This document shows positions 7,348 through 16,709 of a stretch of 42,379 nt of DNA, in pieces. Under the pieces are notes generated by a model. It was not told where the DNA came from and made no database searches. It saw only the letters and a program-made list of their open reading frames with translations. Source of the DNA: Algoriphagus sp. (GTDB taxonomy: Bacteria > Bacteroidota > Bacteroidia > Cytophagales > Cyclobacteriaceae); assembly GCA_030729785.1 (NCBI GenBank), contig JANQWS010000013.1:1-42379 (forward strand), read 5' to 3'. How positions within the stretch are numbered: the stretch's first letter is position 1; each line of letters begins with the position of its first letter. The translations under genes were made by a program, and so were the position numbers.

Positions 7348-8463
7348 ATGAACGTGTTGACGAAACGATTTGTAGTTACCTTTTGTACAGTCTTTTTTCT
7401 CCAGGGCCTGATGGTTTCCTGTACGCAAGAAGCGAGTAAACAGGAGATATCCTCCGAAATCCCAATGGAGACTCTTGCTCCTGAAGATGCAGATGGAAAA
7501 TTTCCCTACAAGAGACTTTCCACCTATGATTTTTTTACGGGAGAGATGGCCAAACTCAGTCCCAATTCAAGCCTTCTTCCCTACCAACCTGCCTCTTCCT
7601 TATTCACAGATTATGCACTAAAAAGCCGTTTTATATCCCTTCCAAAGGATACTAAGGCAAGCATTGAAGGCGAAGAACTCAATTTGCCCACGGGAACTAT
7701 CCTTGTCAAAAATTTCTACTACCCCACAGACTACAGAAAGCCAGAGGGAGAGCGAAGAATTATTGAAACTCGGCTTATGATTCTTGAAGAAGGAGGATGG
7801 GAAGCCTATCCTTACCTCTGGAATGAGTCCCAAACGGATGCAGTTTTGAAAGTAGTAGGGGCAGAAAAGGAAGTTCGATTTATCAACCAAGGGGGGAAAG
7901 AGCAGGTCATCAACTACCTAGTACCCAACAAAAATCAATGCAAAAGTTGCCACAATAAAAACGAGTCACTAGCTCCTCTAGGTGTACAAATCAGACATCT
8001 CAACCATGACATGAGCTACGAAGGTGGCATAGAAAACCAATTAGCACATTGGACTAAACTGGGAAATTTAGTCGGCTTTGAGGGACAAGATGCGCATCCC
8101 AGTGTAGTAAACTACGAGGACCAAAACCAAGCTCTAAACGATCGAGCAATGGCCTACTTGGATATCAACTGCTCCCATTGCCATCGTGCAGAAGGCCCTG
8201 CAAGCACATCCGGACTATTTTTGACTTATGGACAGCAGGACCCTTTAAAACTAGGAGTCAATAAAACCCCAGTAGCGGCAGGCAAGGGGGCCGGATCACA
8301 CACCTACGACATTGTTCCGGGTGATGGGGATGCGTCCATCCTTCTGCATCGGATGAATTCTACCGAGATAGGAGTCGCCATGCCGGAGTTAGGACGAACT
8401 AGCATTCATGCGGAGGGAGTCACCCTCATCCGAGAGTGGATCAATCAGATGGATAAAAAATAA
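7348..8463 (+). CDS. SO2930-family diheme c-type cytochrome lipoprotein
   Basis: A 371-aa exported lipoprotein with a leader ending in LMVSC (Cys25). It has two haem c attachment motifs, CKSCH at residues 198-202 and CSHCH at 275-279, so it should bind two haems and carry electrons in the periplasm or at the outer membrane. The N-terminal 170 residues hold no haem site and contain the conserved block around PYQPASSLFTDYALKSRFI, a hallmark of the family as I recall it. The beta-helix lipoprotein lies 17 nt upstream, a pairing seen across Bacteroidota and Proteobacteria. The electron donor, acceptor and substrate are not known from sequence. Confidence 0.85.
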   Translation: MNVLTKRFVVTFCTVFFLQGLMVSCTQEASKQEISSEIPMETLAPEDADGKFPYKRLSTYDFFTGEMAKLSPNSSLLPYQPASSLFTDYALKSRFISLPKDTKASIEGEELNLPTGTILVKNFYYPTDYRKPEGERRIIETRLMILEEGGWEAYPYLWNESQTDAVLKVVGAEKEVRFINQGGKEQVINYLVPNKNQCKSCHNKNESLAPLGVQIRHLNHDMSYEGGIENQLAHWTKLGNLVGFEGQDAHPSVVNYEDQNQALNDRAMAYLDINCSHCHRAEGPASTSGLFLTYGQQDPLKLGVNKTPVAAGKGAGSHTYDIVPGDGDASILLHRMNSTEIGVAMPELGRTSIHAEGVTLIREWINQMDKK

Positions 8464-8509
8464 TCCAATTATCCCCAAGTACTCCAGTAGCTTAAGGTTT
8501 TGAAATATT

Positions 8510-8603
8510 GCGGATAAATTATCGACAGACCACAGGCCACAGCGTATTAAAATGAACTTCAACCCTTATTTTTATTTGGTTACTGGTGACAAAGCGGATA
8601 ATC
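8510..8603 (+). repeat. Dispersed heptamer-containing element, copy B
   Basis: Starts with GCGGATAAATT at 8510-8520, followed by three heptamers ATCGACA, GACCACA and GGCCACA (8521-8541). The tail contains ATGAACTTCAACCCTTATTT and GGTTACTGGTGACAAA, and ends with an exact GCGGATAATC at 8594-8603. It lies between the diheme cytochrome gene and the sdh terminator. It matches copy A over the tail and both ends. Confidence 0.8.
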
Positions 8604-8620
8604 AGTATAAGAAAAAATAA

Positions 8621-8649
8621 AAAAGGGCAGGTTATTCGCCTGCCCTTTT
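8621..8649. terminator. Bidirectional rho-independent terminator (sdh operon / cytochrome gene)
   Basis: Perfect 11-bp stem AAAAGGGCAGG/CCTGCCCTTTT around the loop TTATTCG, flanked by A-rich sequence on the left and T residues on the right. It works best as the end of the minus-strand sdhCAB operon, where the A tract becomes a U tract, and could also end the plus-strand cytochrome transcript. Confidence 0.85.
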
Positions 8650-8670
8650 AGTTGCCATAAGTTTTAAAAA

Positions 8671-9420
8671 TTAAACGTTCTCGCTACTTACTACAGCAGA
8701 GAAGTATTCCCGATTCATTCGAGCAATATTGGTGATGGAAATGCCCTTAGGACATTCTGCCTCGCATGCTCCGGTATTGGTACAAGCACCAAAACCTTCC
8801 GCATCCATTTGAGCCACCATTTTTTCTGCCCTCGTTTTACGCTCTACCTGACCTTGCGGAAGCAGCGCCAATTGGGATACTTTGGCAGAGGTAAAAAGCA
8901 TAGCAGAAGCATTTTTACAGGCTGCTACGCAAGCACCACAACCGATGCACTGAGCTGCATCCATGGCTAGGTCCGCTATCGTTTTTGGAATTGGAATCTC
9001 ATTGGCATCTGGAACACCGCCTGTATTCACTGATACATATCCTCCTGCCTGGATAATTCTGTCGAAAGCAGAACGGTTGACCACCAAGTCTTTGACTACG
9101 GGAAAAGCCTTTGCTCTCCATGGCTCGATGGTGATGGTTTCCCCGTCGGAGAACGAACGCATGTGTAATTGGCAGGTAGTGGTCTGCTGTGGACCATGTG
9201 GTTTCCCATTGATATACAAAGAACACATCCCGCAGATTCCCTCGCGGCAATCGTGATCAAAATGGACCGGATCTTCTCCTTTTTCGGTAAGTTGGTCATT
9301 CAACACGTCCAACATTTCCAAAAAGGACATGTCTTTAGACACCTGGTCTGCAGTGTAAGTAGCAAATCCACCCTTATCTGCCGCATTTTTCTGTCTCCAG
9401 ATCTTTAATGTCAATTTCAT
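8671..9420 (-). CDS. sdhB: Succinate dehydrogenase/fumarate reductase iron-sulfur subunit
   Basis: Carries electrons from the flavoprotein to the membrane quinone site through three clusters. The [2Fe-2S] ligands are C58, C63, C66 and C83 in CREGICGMC and TTCQ. The second domain has [11 protein letters not shown] (C158, C161, C164, C168) and [11 protein letters not shown] (C213, C219, C223), supplying the [4Fe-4S] and [3Fe-4S] clusters. The 249-aa length matches the B558-type complexes of Bacteroidota. It is the last gene of sdhC-sdhA-sdhB, 101 nt after sdhA, and is followed by a strong terminator. Operating direction (oxidase or fumarate reductase) cannot be read from sequence. Confidence 0.95.
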   Translation of the reverse strand: MKLTLKIWRQKNAADKGGFATYTADQVSKDMSFLEMLDVLNDQLTEKGEDPVHFDHDCREGICGMCSLYINGKPHGPQQTTTCQLHMRSFSDGETITIEPWRAKAFPVVKDLVVNRSAFDRIIQAGGYVSVNTGGVPDANEIPIPKTIADLAMDAAQCIGCGACVAACKNASAMLFTSAKVSQLALLPQGQVERKTRAEKMVAQMDAEGFGACTNTGACEAECPKGISITNIARMNREYFSAVVSSENV

Positions 9421-9521
9421 CTCTTTACGCTAATTTAAGTATCGGTTGAGGATATTGGATTTTCTGAAACAATCGGTAAGAAAAACCAAAAACATCTCAA
9501 TTTGAAGTGATTGTCAACAAA

Positions 9522-11456
9522 TTATTTATAAGAACGCTGCGTTAATTTTACATTTTCAAAGACCAACTCTTCTTTGACCAGCTCTTCGTCTTGCCCTTCA
9601 CCCAGGTATTTCCATGCAGCTACGTAGGCAAAATTCTCATCATCACGTAAGGCTTCCCCATCCGGTGTTTGGTATTCTTCACGGAAGTGGCCTCCACAAG
9701 ATTCATTTCTGTTCAAGGCATCATCTACCATCAATTCACCCAGCTCTAGGAAGTCAGCTACTCGGTTTGCTTTCTCGAGGGTTTGGTTGAGTTCCTCATT
9801 GGTACCCATCACTTTTACATTCGACCAAAACTCCTTCTTTAGGGCTTGAATATCAGCTTTAGCTTCCTTCAATCCTATTTCCGTTCGGGCCATACCACAC
9901 TTATCCCACATAATTTTACCCAATCGCTTGTGGAAATAATCCACTGGCTTGGATCCATTAATTTTTAATAGACGCTCAATACCCTGCTTAACTTCCTCCT
10001 TTGCTCGAGCAAATTCTGGATGATTTTCGTCGACTTTAGTAGGTGCCAACTGTGCCAAGTAGTCACCAACAGTGTACGGTATTACGAAATAACCATCCGC
10101 AAGACCTTGCATCAAAGCAGATGCTCCCAATCGGTTGGCTCCATGTTCAGAGAAGTTGGCTTCACCCAAAGCATACAAGCCCGGAACGGTAGTCATCAAA
10201 TTATAATCTACCCACAATCCCCCCATGGTGTAGTGCACCGCTGGATAAATCATCATAGGATTCTCGTAGGGGTCCTCTCCAGTAATCTGCTTGTACATAT
10301 CAAAGAGATTGCCGTATTTCTGCTCGATAATCTTTCTGGTATCACGTTTGATGGCGTCACGGAAGTCCAAGAATACCGCTTCACCCGTTTCGTTCACACC
10401 ACGACCTTCATCGCACACGTATTTGGCATTTCGAGAAGCCACGTCACGAGGGACTAGATTGCCGAAGGAAGGATACTTACGCTCCAAGAAATAGTCGCGG
10501 TCATCTTCTTTAATATCGTTTGCTTTGATTTGCCCTTTTCTAAGTTTCTCCGCAATCTCTACGGTAGCAGGCACCCATACGCGTCCGTCGTTTCGAAGTG
10601 ATTCAGACATCAAAGTCAACTTAGATTGATGGTCTCCAGATACTGGAATGCAAGTCGGGTGAATTTGAGTAAAGCAAGGGTTGGCGAAAAATGCACCTCG
10701 CTTGTGTGCTCTCCAAGCAGCAGTCACATTGGACCCCATCGCATTGGTAGACAAGAAAAACACGTTACCGTATCCACCAGTACAGAGAAGTACAGCATGT
10801 GCTGCATGCGTTTCTACAGCTCCTGTGATTAAGTTTCGCGTCACAATTCCTTTGGCTTGTCCGTCAATAACCACCACGTCCATCATTTCCGTACGTGGAA
10901 ACAATTTTACTTTGCCATTGGCTACTTGACGACTCAAAGCGGAATAGGCCCCTAACAACAATTGCTGTCCTGTTTGACCGCGCGCATAGAAGGTACGGGA
11001 TACTTGAGCTCCTCCGAAAGAACGGTTGGCCAACAGCCCTCCATACTCACGAGCAAAAGGCACTCCTTGAGCTACACATTGATCAATAATTTTTACAGAA
11101 ACTTCTGCAAGTCGATATACATTCGCTTCACGCGCACGGTAATCACCACCTTTGATCGTATCGTAGAAAAGTCTATAGATCGAATCTCCGTCATTTTGGT
11201 AATTTTTTGCCGCATTAATCCCCCCTTGTGCCGCAATGGAGTGAGCTCTTCTAGGACTATCTTGGAAGCAAAATGCCTTGACATTGTAACCCAATTCTGC
11301 TAGGGAAGCTGCCGCAGATGCTCCTGCAAGGCCAGTACCTACGACAATCACATCGTATTTACGTTTATTTGCAGGATTAACCAGCTTGCTTGAAAATTTA
11401 TGCTTAGTCCATTTTTCTGCCAAAGGACCAGCAGGTATTTTGGAATCAAGTATCAT
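9522..11456 (-). CDS. sdhA: Succinate dehydrogenase/fumarate reductase flavoprotein subunit
   Basis: Oxidises succinate to fumarate in the TCA cycle at the cytoplasmic face of the inner membrane. The 644-aa protein has the dinucleotide-binding motif [12 protein letters not shown] at about 38-49 and the HSIAAQGG motif, whose His72 is expected to carry covalent FAD. The substrate-domain motifs are present too, including [20 protein letters not shown] and [16 protein letters not shown]. It starts 11 nt after the sdhC stop. Confidence 0.96.
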   Translation of the reverse strand: MILDSKIPAGPLAEKWTKHKFSSKLVNPANKRKYDVIVVGTGLAGASAAASLAELGYNVKAFCFQDSPRRAHSIAAQGGINAAKNYQNDGDSIYRLFYDTIKGGDYRAREANVYRLAEVSVKIIDQCVAQGVPFAREYGGLLANRSFGGAQVSRTFYARGQTGQQLLLGAYSALSRQVANGKVKLFPRTEMMDVVVIDGQAKGIVTRNLITGAVETHAAHAVLLCTGGYGNVFFLSTNAMGSNVTAAWRAHKRGAFFANPCFTQIHPTCIPVSGDHQSKLTLMSESLRNDGRVWVPATVEIAEKLRKGQIKANDIKEDDRDYFLERKYPSFGNLVPRDVASRNAKYVCDEGRGVNETGEAVFLDFRDAIKRDTRKIIEQKYGNLFDMYKQITGEDPYENPMMIYPAVHYTMGGLWVDYNLMTTVPGLYALGEANFSEHGANRLGASALMQGLADGYFVIPYTVGDYLAQLAPTKVDENHPEFARAKEEVKQGIERLLKINGSKPVDYFHKRLGKIMWDKCGMARTEIGLKEAKADIQALKKEFWSNVKVMGTNEELNQTLEKANRVADFLELGELMVDDALNRNESCGGHFREEYQTPDGEALRDDENFAYVAAWKYLGEGQDEELVKEELVFENVKLTQRSYK

Positions 11457-11467
11457 AAGGAGACTAT

Positions 11468-12151
11468 TTAGTAGCTAGTGAAATAAATGTATATGGGCAT
11501 AGATGCGAATAAGGCTGGCACCAAAATGCAATAGATGGATCCTGCTGTTTGGATTGCAGGAGAATATTTTTTGTGATTGAGGCCCAGGGTTTGGAAGGCA
11601 GAAGCAAATCCATGAGATAAATGAAAACCTAAAAACACCATGGAAATCACATACAAGGCAACTAACCACAATTGCTTGAATGCTCCATTCACAATTAAAA
11701 ACAGGTCTTTGTATTCTTCTCCGTCATAGGTTACCGAGGGAACCTGTCCCCAATGCATTTGGGCCCAAAACCCTTGCAGGTGAACCACAAGAAAAATAAG
11801 GATGATTGTGCCTAAAACGCCCATGTTTCTGGAAGACCAAGCACTGTTTGTGCTTCCTTTAGACGTAGAGTAATTCACAGGACGAGCAGCTTTGTTTTGT
11901 CTAGAAAGAAAAATAGAATAAATCACGTGTCCAATCACTGAAATGTAAGTTAGGTAGGACAAGAGTTTGACTGCAGGATTTGTAGTCATAAACTTGGCAT
12001 ACATGTTAAAGGCTTGGCCGCCATCTCCTTTAAATAGAAGTAAATTTCCCGATACGTGACCTGTTAAAAATAAAATGAGAAAAAGGCCGGTCAGGGCCAT
12101 TATCAGTTTTTTTCCCAGTGTGCTATTCAAGGTTTTGGTAACCCAACTCAT
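11468..12151 (-). CDS. sdhC: Succinate dehydrogenase cytochrome b558 subunit
   Basis: Membrane anchor that binds haem b and quinone. The 227-aa protein has about five membrane segments and His residues placed as haem ligands, as in FLTGHVSG (H32), [21 protein letters not shown] and [18 protein letters not shown]. The single fused anchor, without a separate sdhD, is the B558 type usual in Bacteroidota. It is the first gene of the operon, with a good promoter at 12201-12231. Confidence 0.93.
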   Translation of the reverse strand: MSWVTKTLNSTLGKKLIMALTGLFLILFLTGHVSGNLLLFKGDGGQAFNMYAKFMTTNPAVKLLSYLTYISVIGHVIYSIFLSRQNKAARPVNYSTSKGSTNSAWSSRNMGVLGTIILIFLVVHLQGFWAQMHWGQVPSVTYDGEEYKDLFLIVNGAFKQLWLVALYVISMVFLGFHLSHGFASAFQTLGLNHKKYSPAIQTAGSIYCILVPALFASMPIYIYFTSY

Positions 12152-12467
12152 AATTTCGTGACGATTAGTTTAAAAGGATTGGTATTTCTGTTCAATTGGC
12201 CAAATTTACACCTGAGAAGGCTAGTATCCAATGACTCCAAGAAGAGCTTTCTTATTTTAAACGATTCTAAATAAGAAATCAAAATTCTGTTTAGAGACTT
12301 GTTTTAACGCTTTTCTAACAGTCTGTTCAATTTTATTGTTTTAATCTTTAAAGGTTTTTCTCCTAACTTCCATTTACTTCGTATATCAAGATAAATTTTA
12401 ATTAGAAAGCCTAGTGAACAGCCGACTTCTGTAGATGTTAACGATTAGATTAGTCACCTTGACCGAT
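12152..12467. other. 316-bp divergent intergenic region
   Basis: Separates sdhC (minus) from the type IX cargo gene (plus). It contains the sdh promoter at 12201-12231. The right half is AT-rich; I see no clear promoter for the plus-strand gene, no hairpin, and no repeat element. Confidence 0.55.
12201..12231 (-). promoter_or_regulatory. Bacteroidota-type promoter of sdhCAB
   Basis: On the minus strand TTG (12231-12229) is followed after exactly 20 nt by TAAATTTG (12208-12201), a full match to the -33 TTG / -7 TAnnTTTG consensus. It implies a transcript start near 12195 and a leader of roughly 45 nt before the sdhC ATG. Confidence 0.65.
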
Positions 12468-15248
12468 ATGAAGCTTAAAATTTATTTCTTCTTTTTTGTA
12501 CTTGCGTTTTTTTCAACCTTCAGTGGCTCTTGGGCTACTCACATTCGAGCGGGAGAAATAATTGCAGAGCGAATTTCTGTACAAACGCTTACCTATAGAA
12601 TAACCGTTGTCGGCTACACCGACACCCGTTCCTCGGTCGTTTTTGGACCAGGTAGAATCAATTTTGGCGATGGTAGAGAAGAGCAGTTGAATACAAAAAG
12701 TGATTTCTCTTTGGTAGAAGATTTAGGAGACTTAATTGAAAAAAATACTTTTGTCATCACACATACCTTTCAGGGTCCTGGAAATTACAAGATTCGATTT
12801 TTGGAATTCAATCGAAATGATTTGACCCTAAATATGGATAATTCGGTGGACACCCCTTTTTACGTGGAAACCGAAATTACGATAGACCCTTTTATAGGAG
12901 TCAATAATTCCCCTGTTTTGACGATTCCTCCTGTAGACAATGGAGCAGTGAATGTACGTTACATTCACAATCCAGGAGCTTACGATCCCGATGGAGATAG
13001 CCTTTCTTATCGCCTAGATATTCCTAAGCAAGGGTTTGAGCGTGTGGTAAACAATTACCGAGATCCAGCTAGCTCAGAATTTAGTAAAAACCAAGAAGAC
13101 GGTTCTGTCCCTGCTTTTTTGCGAGTAGACCCTTTTTTTGGAGACTTAGTTTGGGATGCCCCTGGCACGGCTGGACAGTTCAATGTAGCCTTAAGGATCA
13201 CAGAATGGCGTAAAATCGAAGGGAAATATGTGGAAATCGGGTATGTGGTTCGAGACATGCAGATTATCATTGAAAACTCCAATAACAAGCGTCCCAAGTT
13301 GATCCTTCCTCCTGACCTCTGTGTCATTGCAGGTACACGGATAGAGGAAATCATCCAGGGAGAAGACCCAGATGGGGATGGAATCAAGATTGAAGTTTTT
13401 GGCGAACCAATGGAAATAAATGTTTCTCCAGCCACCTATGACCCAGCAAATGTTTTTCAGGTTCAGCCGGGAATCGTAAATTTTGATTGGCAAACGGTTT
13501 GCAATCATGTCCGAGAAAGAGAATACGAGGTGCGTATTCGAATAACGGATCAACCACGCTCTGGACCCAAATTAGTAGATATTCAAACCTGGAGGATTAA
13601 AGTCATTGGGCCCCCTCCAATTTGGGATGCGCTTGAGCAACTTCCTGGCCGTTCGGTTGAGTTGAATTGGGATCCTTATGCCTGTGCCAATTCAGCCGAA
13701 AAAATGCAGGTGTGGCGTCGAATCAACTCCGATCCCTACCTTCCTGATTCTTGTGAAACAGGTATAAGAGCAGGATATGAGTTGATTGGAAGTACCGATA
13801 TGGCCACTTTCTCCTTTACAGATGCCAATGGTGGTGAAGGTTTAGCACCTGGCAATACCTATTGCTACCGATTGGTAGCCGCTTTCCCTACACCTAGGCT
13901 TGGTGAAAGCATCGTTTCTGAAGAAATTTGTATCACCATCGATGTGGACGTCCCTTTACTGACCAATGTGAGCATCACAGCGACAGATGAACAAGAAGGG
14001 GAAATATTTGTCAAATGGACGCCTCCATACGACTTAGATACCCTTCAATTTCCGGGCCCATACACCTACGAATTGATACGAAATGAAGGTTTTTCAGGGA
14101 CTCAAAACCGACTATCACTAGGCATTACTTCAGATACTTTATTTACAGACAAAGCACTGAATACCGAAAACCTTGTCTACAATTACAAGGTGATCCTATT
14201 GGATAAGACTACCAAAATTGATACTTCCACGTCCGCATCTTCCGTTCGGCTTGAACCGACCATCATCAACGAGGCCATTGAGCTAAAATGGAATTTTACT
14301 GTTCCCTGGAACAACTCCATCTCCCAATACAAACACGAGGTTTTCAGAAACCGAACGGATGCAGCCGCAACCGACGAAACCAATTTTGAAAAAATTGCCG
14401 AGGTAGATGTGACGCAGGATGGATTTCTTTACCTAGACGATGGGCGCTTCAATGGGGTCAGTTTAAAAAAAGACCTACAGTACTGTTACTATGTGGTCAC
14501 CAAAGGGGCCTATAACGTAGATGGATTAGTTTATCCTTTGGAAAATAAATCTCAAATCACTTGTGCCAAACCAGATGACAACCGCCTTCCTTGTGCTCCC
14601 ACTTTGATTTTTGAAGGCCCAGATTGTGCCGAATATGTTTCAGAAGAAGGCTGTGGCACCATTACCTACCTCCATGAGTTAAGCTGGCAACCTGATTTTA
14701 GTGGTTCCTGCGACGATGAGTTGAGCGGCTACCGACTCTACTTCAATTCAGAGGGTGACCCTGAAGGGACATTTACATTAGTAGGCAACTATTCAGCCAT
14801 ACAGTTGCAAGCCACCCTTACCAACCTTCCTAATTACAAGGGATGTTATTATTTGACAGCTGTAGATCGCTCAGGAAATGAAAGCCCCAAAAGTAATGTA
14901 GTCTGTGTGGACAACTGCCCCAACTACTTACTTCCTAATGCATTTACCCCAAATAACGATGGGCTGAACGACACCTTTATGGCTTTTGATAATCCTTTTT
15001 CAAAATGTCCAAGATTTGTGACACAAGTAGAGGTTTTTATTGTCAATCGCTGGGGCACAGAAGTTTTTCGTTATGCTAGCCAAAACGCAAGGGAAAATGA
15101 TCCTTTCATTCGCTGGAATGGAAAAGATAAAGCTGGAAATGAGCTTCCTGCAGGAACCTACTACTACTCTGGAACCGTTTATTTCGATGTGGTAGATTCT
15201 ACAAAGCAGCAGCAAACTCTAAAAGGCACTATTCAGCTATTGCGTTAA
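12468..15248 (+). CDS. Secreted multidomain protein with gliding-motility/type IX (type B) C-terminal sorting domain
   Basis: A 926-aa exported protein. The signal peptide begins MKLKIYFFFFVLAFFSTFSG, with cleavage near SWA-THIRAGEI. The N-terminal 350 residues hold PKD/cadherin-like folds with DPDGDSLSYRLD and DPDGDGIKIEV calcium-type loops; fibronectin-III-like modules rich in paired Cys follow. The last 90 residues are the gliding-motility-associated C-terminal domain: LPNAFTPNNDGLNDTF, then VFIVNRWGTEVF, WNGKDKAGNELPAGTYYY and LKGTIQLLR at the end. That domain directs export by the type IX system and anchoring on the surface. The ATG at 12468 is preferred to one 11 codons upstream because it starts the signal peptide. 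Likely an adhesin or surface-matrix protein; the ligand is unknown. Confidence 0.88.
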   Translation: MKLKIYFFFFVLAFFSTFSGSWATHIRAGEIIAERISVQTLTYRITVVGYTDTRSSVVFGPGRINFGDGREEQLNTKSDFSLVEDLGDLIEKNTFVITHTFQGPGNYKIRFLEFNRNDLTLNMDNSVDTPFYVETEITIDPFIGVNNSPVLTIPPVDNGAVNVRYIHNPGAYDPDGDSLSYRLDIPKQGFERVVNNYRDPASSEFSKNQEDGSVPAFLRVDPFFGDLVWDAPGTAGQFNVALRITEWRKIEGKYVEIGYVVRDMQIIIENSNNKRPKLILPPDLCVIAGTRIEEIIQGEDPDGDGIKIEVFGEPMEINVSPATYDPANVFQVQPGIVNFDWQTVCNHVREREYEVRIRITDQPRSGPKLVDIQTWRIKVIGPPPIWDALEQLPGRSVELNWDPYACANSAEKMQVWRRINSDPYLPDSCETGIRAGYELIGSTDMATFSFTDANGGEGLAPGNTYCYRLVAAFPTPRLGESIVSEEICITIDVDVPLLTNVSITATDEQEGEIFVKWTPPYDLDTLQFPGPYTYELIRNEGFSGTQNRLSLGITSDTLFTDKALNTENLVYNYKVILLDKTTKIDTSTSASSVRLEPTIINEAIELKWNFTVPWNNSISQYKHEVFRNRTDAAATDETNFEKIAEVDVTQDGFLYLDDGRFNGVSLKKDLQYCYYVVTKGAYNVDGLVYPLENKSQITCAKPDDNRLPCAPTLIFEGPDCAEYVSEEGCGTITYLHELSWQPDFSGSCDDELSGYRLYFNSEGDPEGTFTLVGNYSAIQLQATLTNLPNYKGCYYLTAVDRSGNESPKSNVVCVDNCPNYLLPNAFTPNNDGLNDTFMAFDNPFSKCPRFVTQVEVFIVNRWGTEVFRYASQNARENDPFIRWNGKDKAGNELPAGTYYYSGTVYFDVVDSTKQQQTLKGTIQLLR

Positions 15249-15667
15249 TGGAAAAACCCTCCATCATCCTGCTATTTGATGGATATTGTGTCCTCTGTAA
15301 CGCTGCCGTGGATTTTGTATTGAAGCAAGATAAAAAGCATAAAATTAAGGTAGGCGCCATGCAAAGCCCCGAGGGGCAACGTGTACTGCACCACTATGGT
15401 TTGCCCTCAACTTATCAAGAATCGGTTGTACTTATCTACAACAGAGAAATTCACCTCGGAAGTACAGCCGCACTTAGAATTGCAAGATTGTTAGGAGGAG
15501 GCTGGCCATTGTTCTATCCTTTAATTTTTATTCCACGAGGATGGAGAGATCGGATTTACCACTGGATAGGCACTAACCGATATACCTGGTTCGGCAAAAA
15601 TGAATCCTGCAGAATACCTTCCAAGGTGGAAGCAAATCGATTTTTACACCTAGACCAACCACTTTAA
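15248..15667 (+). CDS. DCC family thiol-disulfide oxidoreductase-like protein (DUF393)
   Basis: A 139-aa protein with the defining DxxCxxC motif in FDGYCVLCN (D11, C14, C17) and the downstream STAALRIARLLGG and PRGWRDRIYHWIGTNRYTWFG segments typical of the family. Members have a thioredoxin-like fold and are thought to act on thiols, but the physiological reaction is unsettled. Its ATG shares one base with the TAA of the upstream secreted-protein gene, so the two could be co-translated, an odd pairing. Its stop overlaps the convergent sbtA-like gene by 4 bases. Confidence 0.88.
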   Translation: MEKPSIILLFDGYCVLCNAAVDFVLKQDKKHKIKVGAMQSPEGQRVLHHYGLPSTYQESVVLIYNREIHLGSTAALRIARLLGGGWPLFYPLIFIPRGWRDRIYHWIGTNRYTWFGKNESCRIPSKVEANRFLHLDQPL

Positions 15668-16623
15668 ACAGCGTGGATAACCATCCAATAGATGGGCATC
15701 CCAAGCGTAATATTAAAGGGGAAGGTGACTGCCAGAGCCATGGGTACATACAATCCCTCGTCGGCTTCTGGATTAGAAAGTTTCATCGCTGCTGGAACGG
15801 CAATGTAGGAGGCCGAAGCAGCAAGAATTGCGAAAATTAGGCGATCGCCCTCCTCAGGACTTATCCACTGACTCACGTATGCAACCACTAGCCCATTCAC
15901 CAGCGGAACAAGGATGGCAAAAAGAGAAGAAATGTAGCCAGTTTTAAAAAATGCTTTCAACTTCCTTCCGCTTGAAATTCCCATATCTAATAAGAAAACA
16001 GCCAAAAAGCCTTTAAAAATATCTGTTACAAAGGGCTTGATCCCTTCGGCTTGCTTTTCGTCTGCAATCAAGCCAATCACCAAACTTCCCAAAATCAACA
16101 AGACAGAACCATTCGTAAAGGCGTGGACCACAACCTGTCTCATTCCTCCTTCGGCCTTTGTAGGAGAAAATTTGCGAAGCAAAATCATCCCTGAAATAAT
16201 TGCAGGGGCTTCCATCAAGGCCATAACCGCCACCATATACCCCCCAAAATTTACCCCTTGAGTTTCCAAAAAAGCGGCAGCTGCCACAAAAGTTACTGCT
16301 GAAATAGATCCATAAGCAGCAGCAATTGCAGCAGCATTCGGCACCCCCAGTTTTCGTTTCAATAGAAAAAAAGTATAAAGAGGTATAGAAGCTGAAAGAA
16401 CTACCCCAAAAACCAAGGACCAAAGGATAGTAGAATTAAAAACACTATGCGATAATTCCTGCCCCCCTTTAAATCCAATGGAAATCATCAGATAGAGGGC
16501 TATGAATTTGGCACTTGTGGAAGGAATTTCTAAATCGCTTTTCAACTTGACTGCCAAGACTCCCAATACGAAAAAGAGCAGACTTGGATTGGTGAGGTTG
16601 TTGATTAGAATCTGAAAATCCAT
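15664..16623 (-). CDS. SbtA-like sodium-dependent bicarbonate transport family permease
   Basis: A 319-aa integral membrane protein with about ten hydrophobic segments, resembling the SbtA/DUF897 family of sodium-dependent bicarbonate permeases first described in cyanobacteria. Recognisable family segments are NPSLLFFVLGVLAVKLKSDLEIP near the N-terminus, YGSISAVTFVAAAAFLE in the middle, and ASASYIAVPAAMKLSNPEAD near the C-terminus. Substrate is inferred from the family only. The PII-like partner SbtB is not encoded next to it. A LysR regulator is divergently transcribed from an 86-bp gap holding a perfect inverted repeat, which suggests local control. Confidence 0.85.
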   Translation of the reverse strand: MDFQILINNLTNPSLLFFVLGVLAVKLKSDLEIPSTSAKFIALYLMISIGFKGGQELSHSVFNSTILWSLVFGVVLSASIPLYTFFLLKRKLGVPNAAAIAAAYGSISAVTFVAAAAFLETQGVNFGGYMVAVMALMEAPAIISGMILLRKFSPTKAEGGMRQVVVHAFTNGSVLLILGSLVIGLIADEKQAEGIKPFVTDIFKGFLAVFLLDMGISSGRKLKAFFKTGYISSLFAILVPLVNGLVVAYVSQWISPEEGDRLIFAILAASASYIAVPAAMKLSNPEADEGLYVPMALAVTFPFNITLGMPIYWMVIHAV

Positions 16624-16660
16624 GGCACAAATATCTTGTTTACTGATTTTTAAAAAAAGT

Positions 16661-16692
16661 AAAACATAATATTTTTTTATCCGTTATGTTTT
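16661..16692. promoter_or_regulatory. Perfect inverted repeat, candidate LysR operator
   Basis: AAAACATAA (16661-16669) and TTATGTTTT (16684-16692) are exact reverse complements separated by 14 nt, in the gap between sbtA-like and lysR-like genes. LysR-type proteins usually bind an AT-rich dyad in exactly this position to control both themselves and the divergent target. There is no U tract to suggest a terminator. Confidence 0.5.
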
Positions 16693-16709
16693 TTAAATTA
16701 AATTTACTT

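Noticed and set aside
10020..10457. 145-codon open frame on the plus strand inside sdhA
   Set aside because: It is antisense to a strongly conserved flavoprotein core and has no family motifs; the frame is open by codon bias of sdhA.
8671..12151. sdhB-sdhA gap of 101 bases considered as a frameshift or lost gene
   Set aside because: Both flanking proteins are full length, and the gap has no coding pattern.
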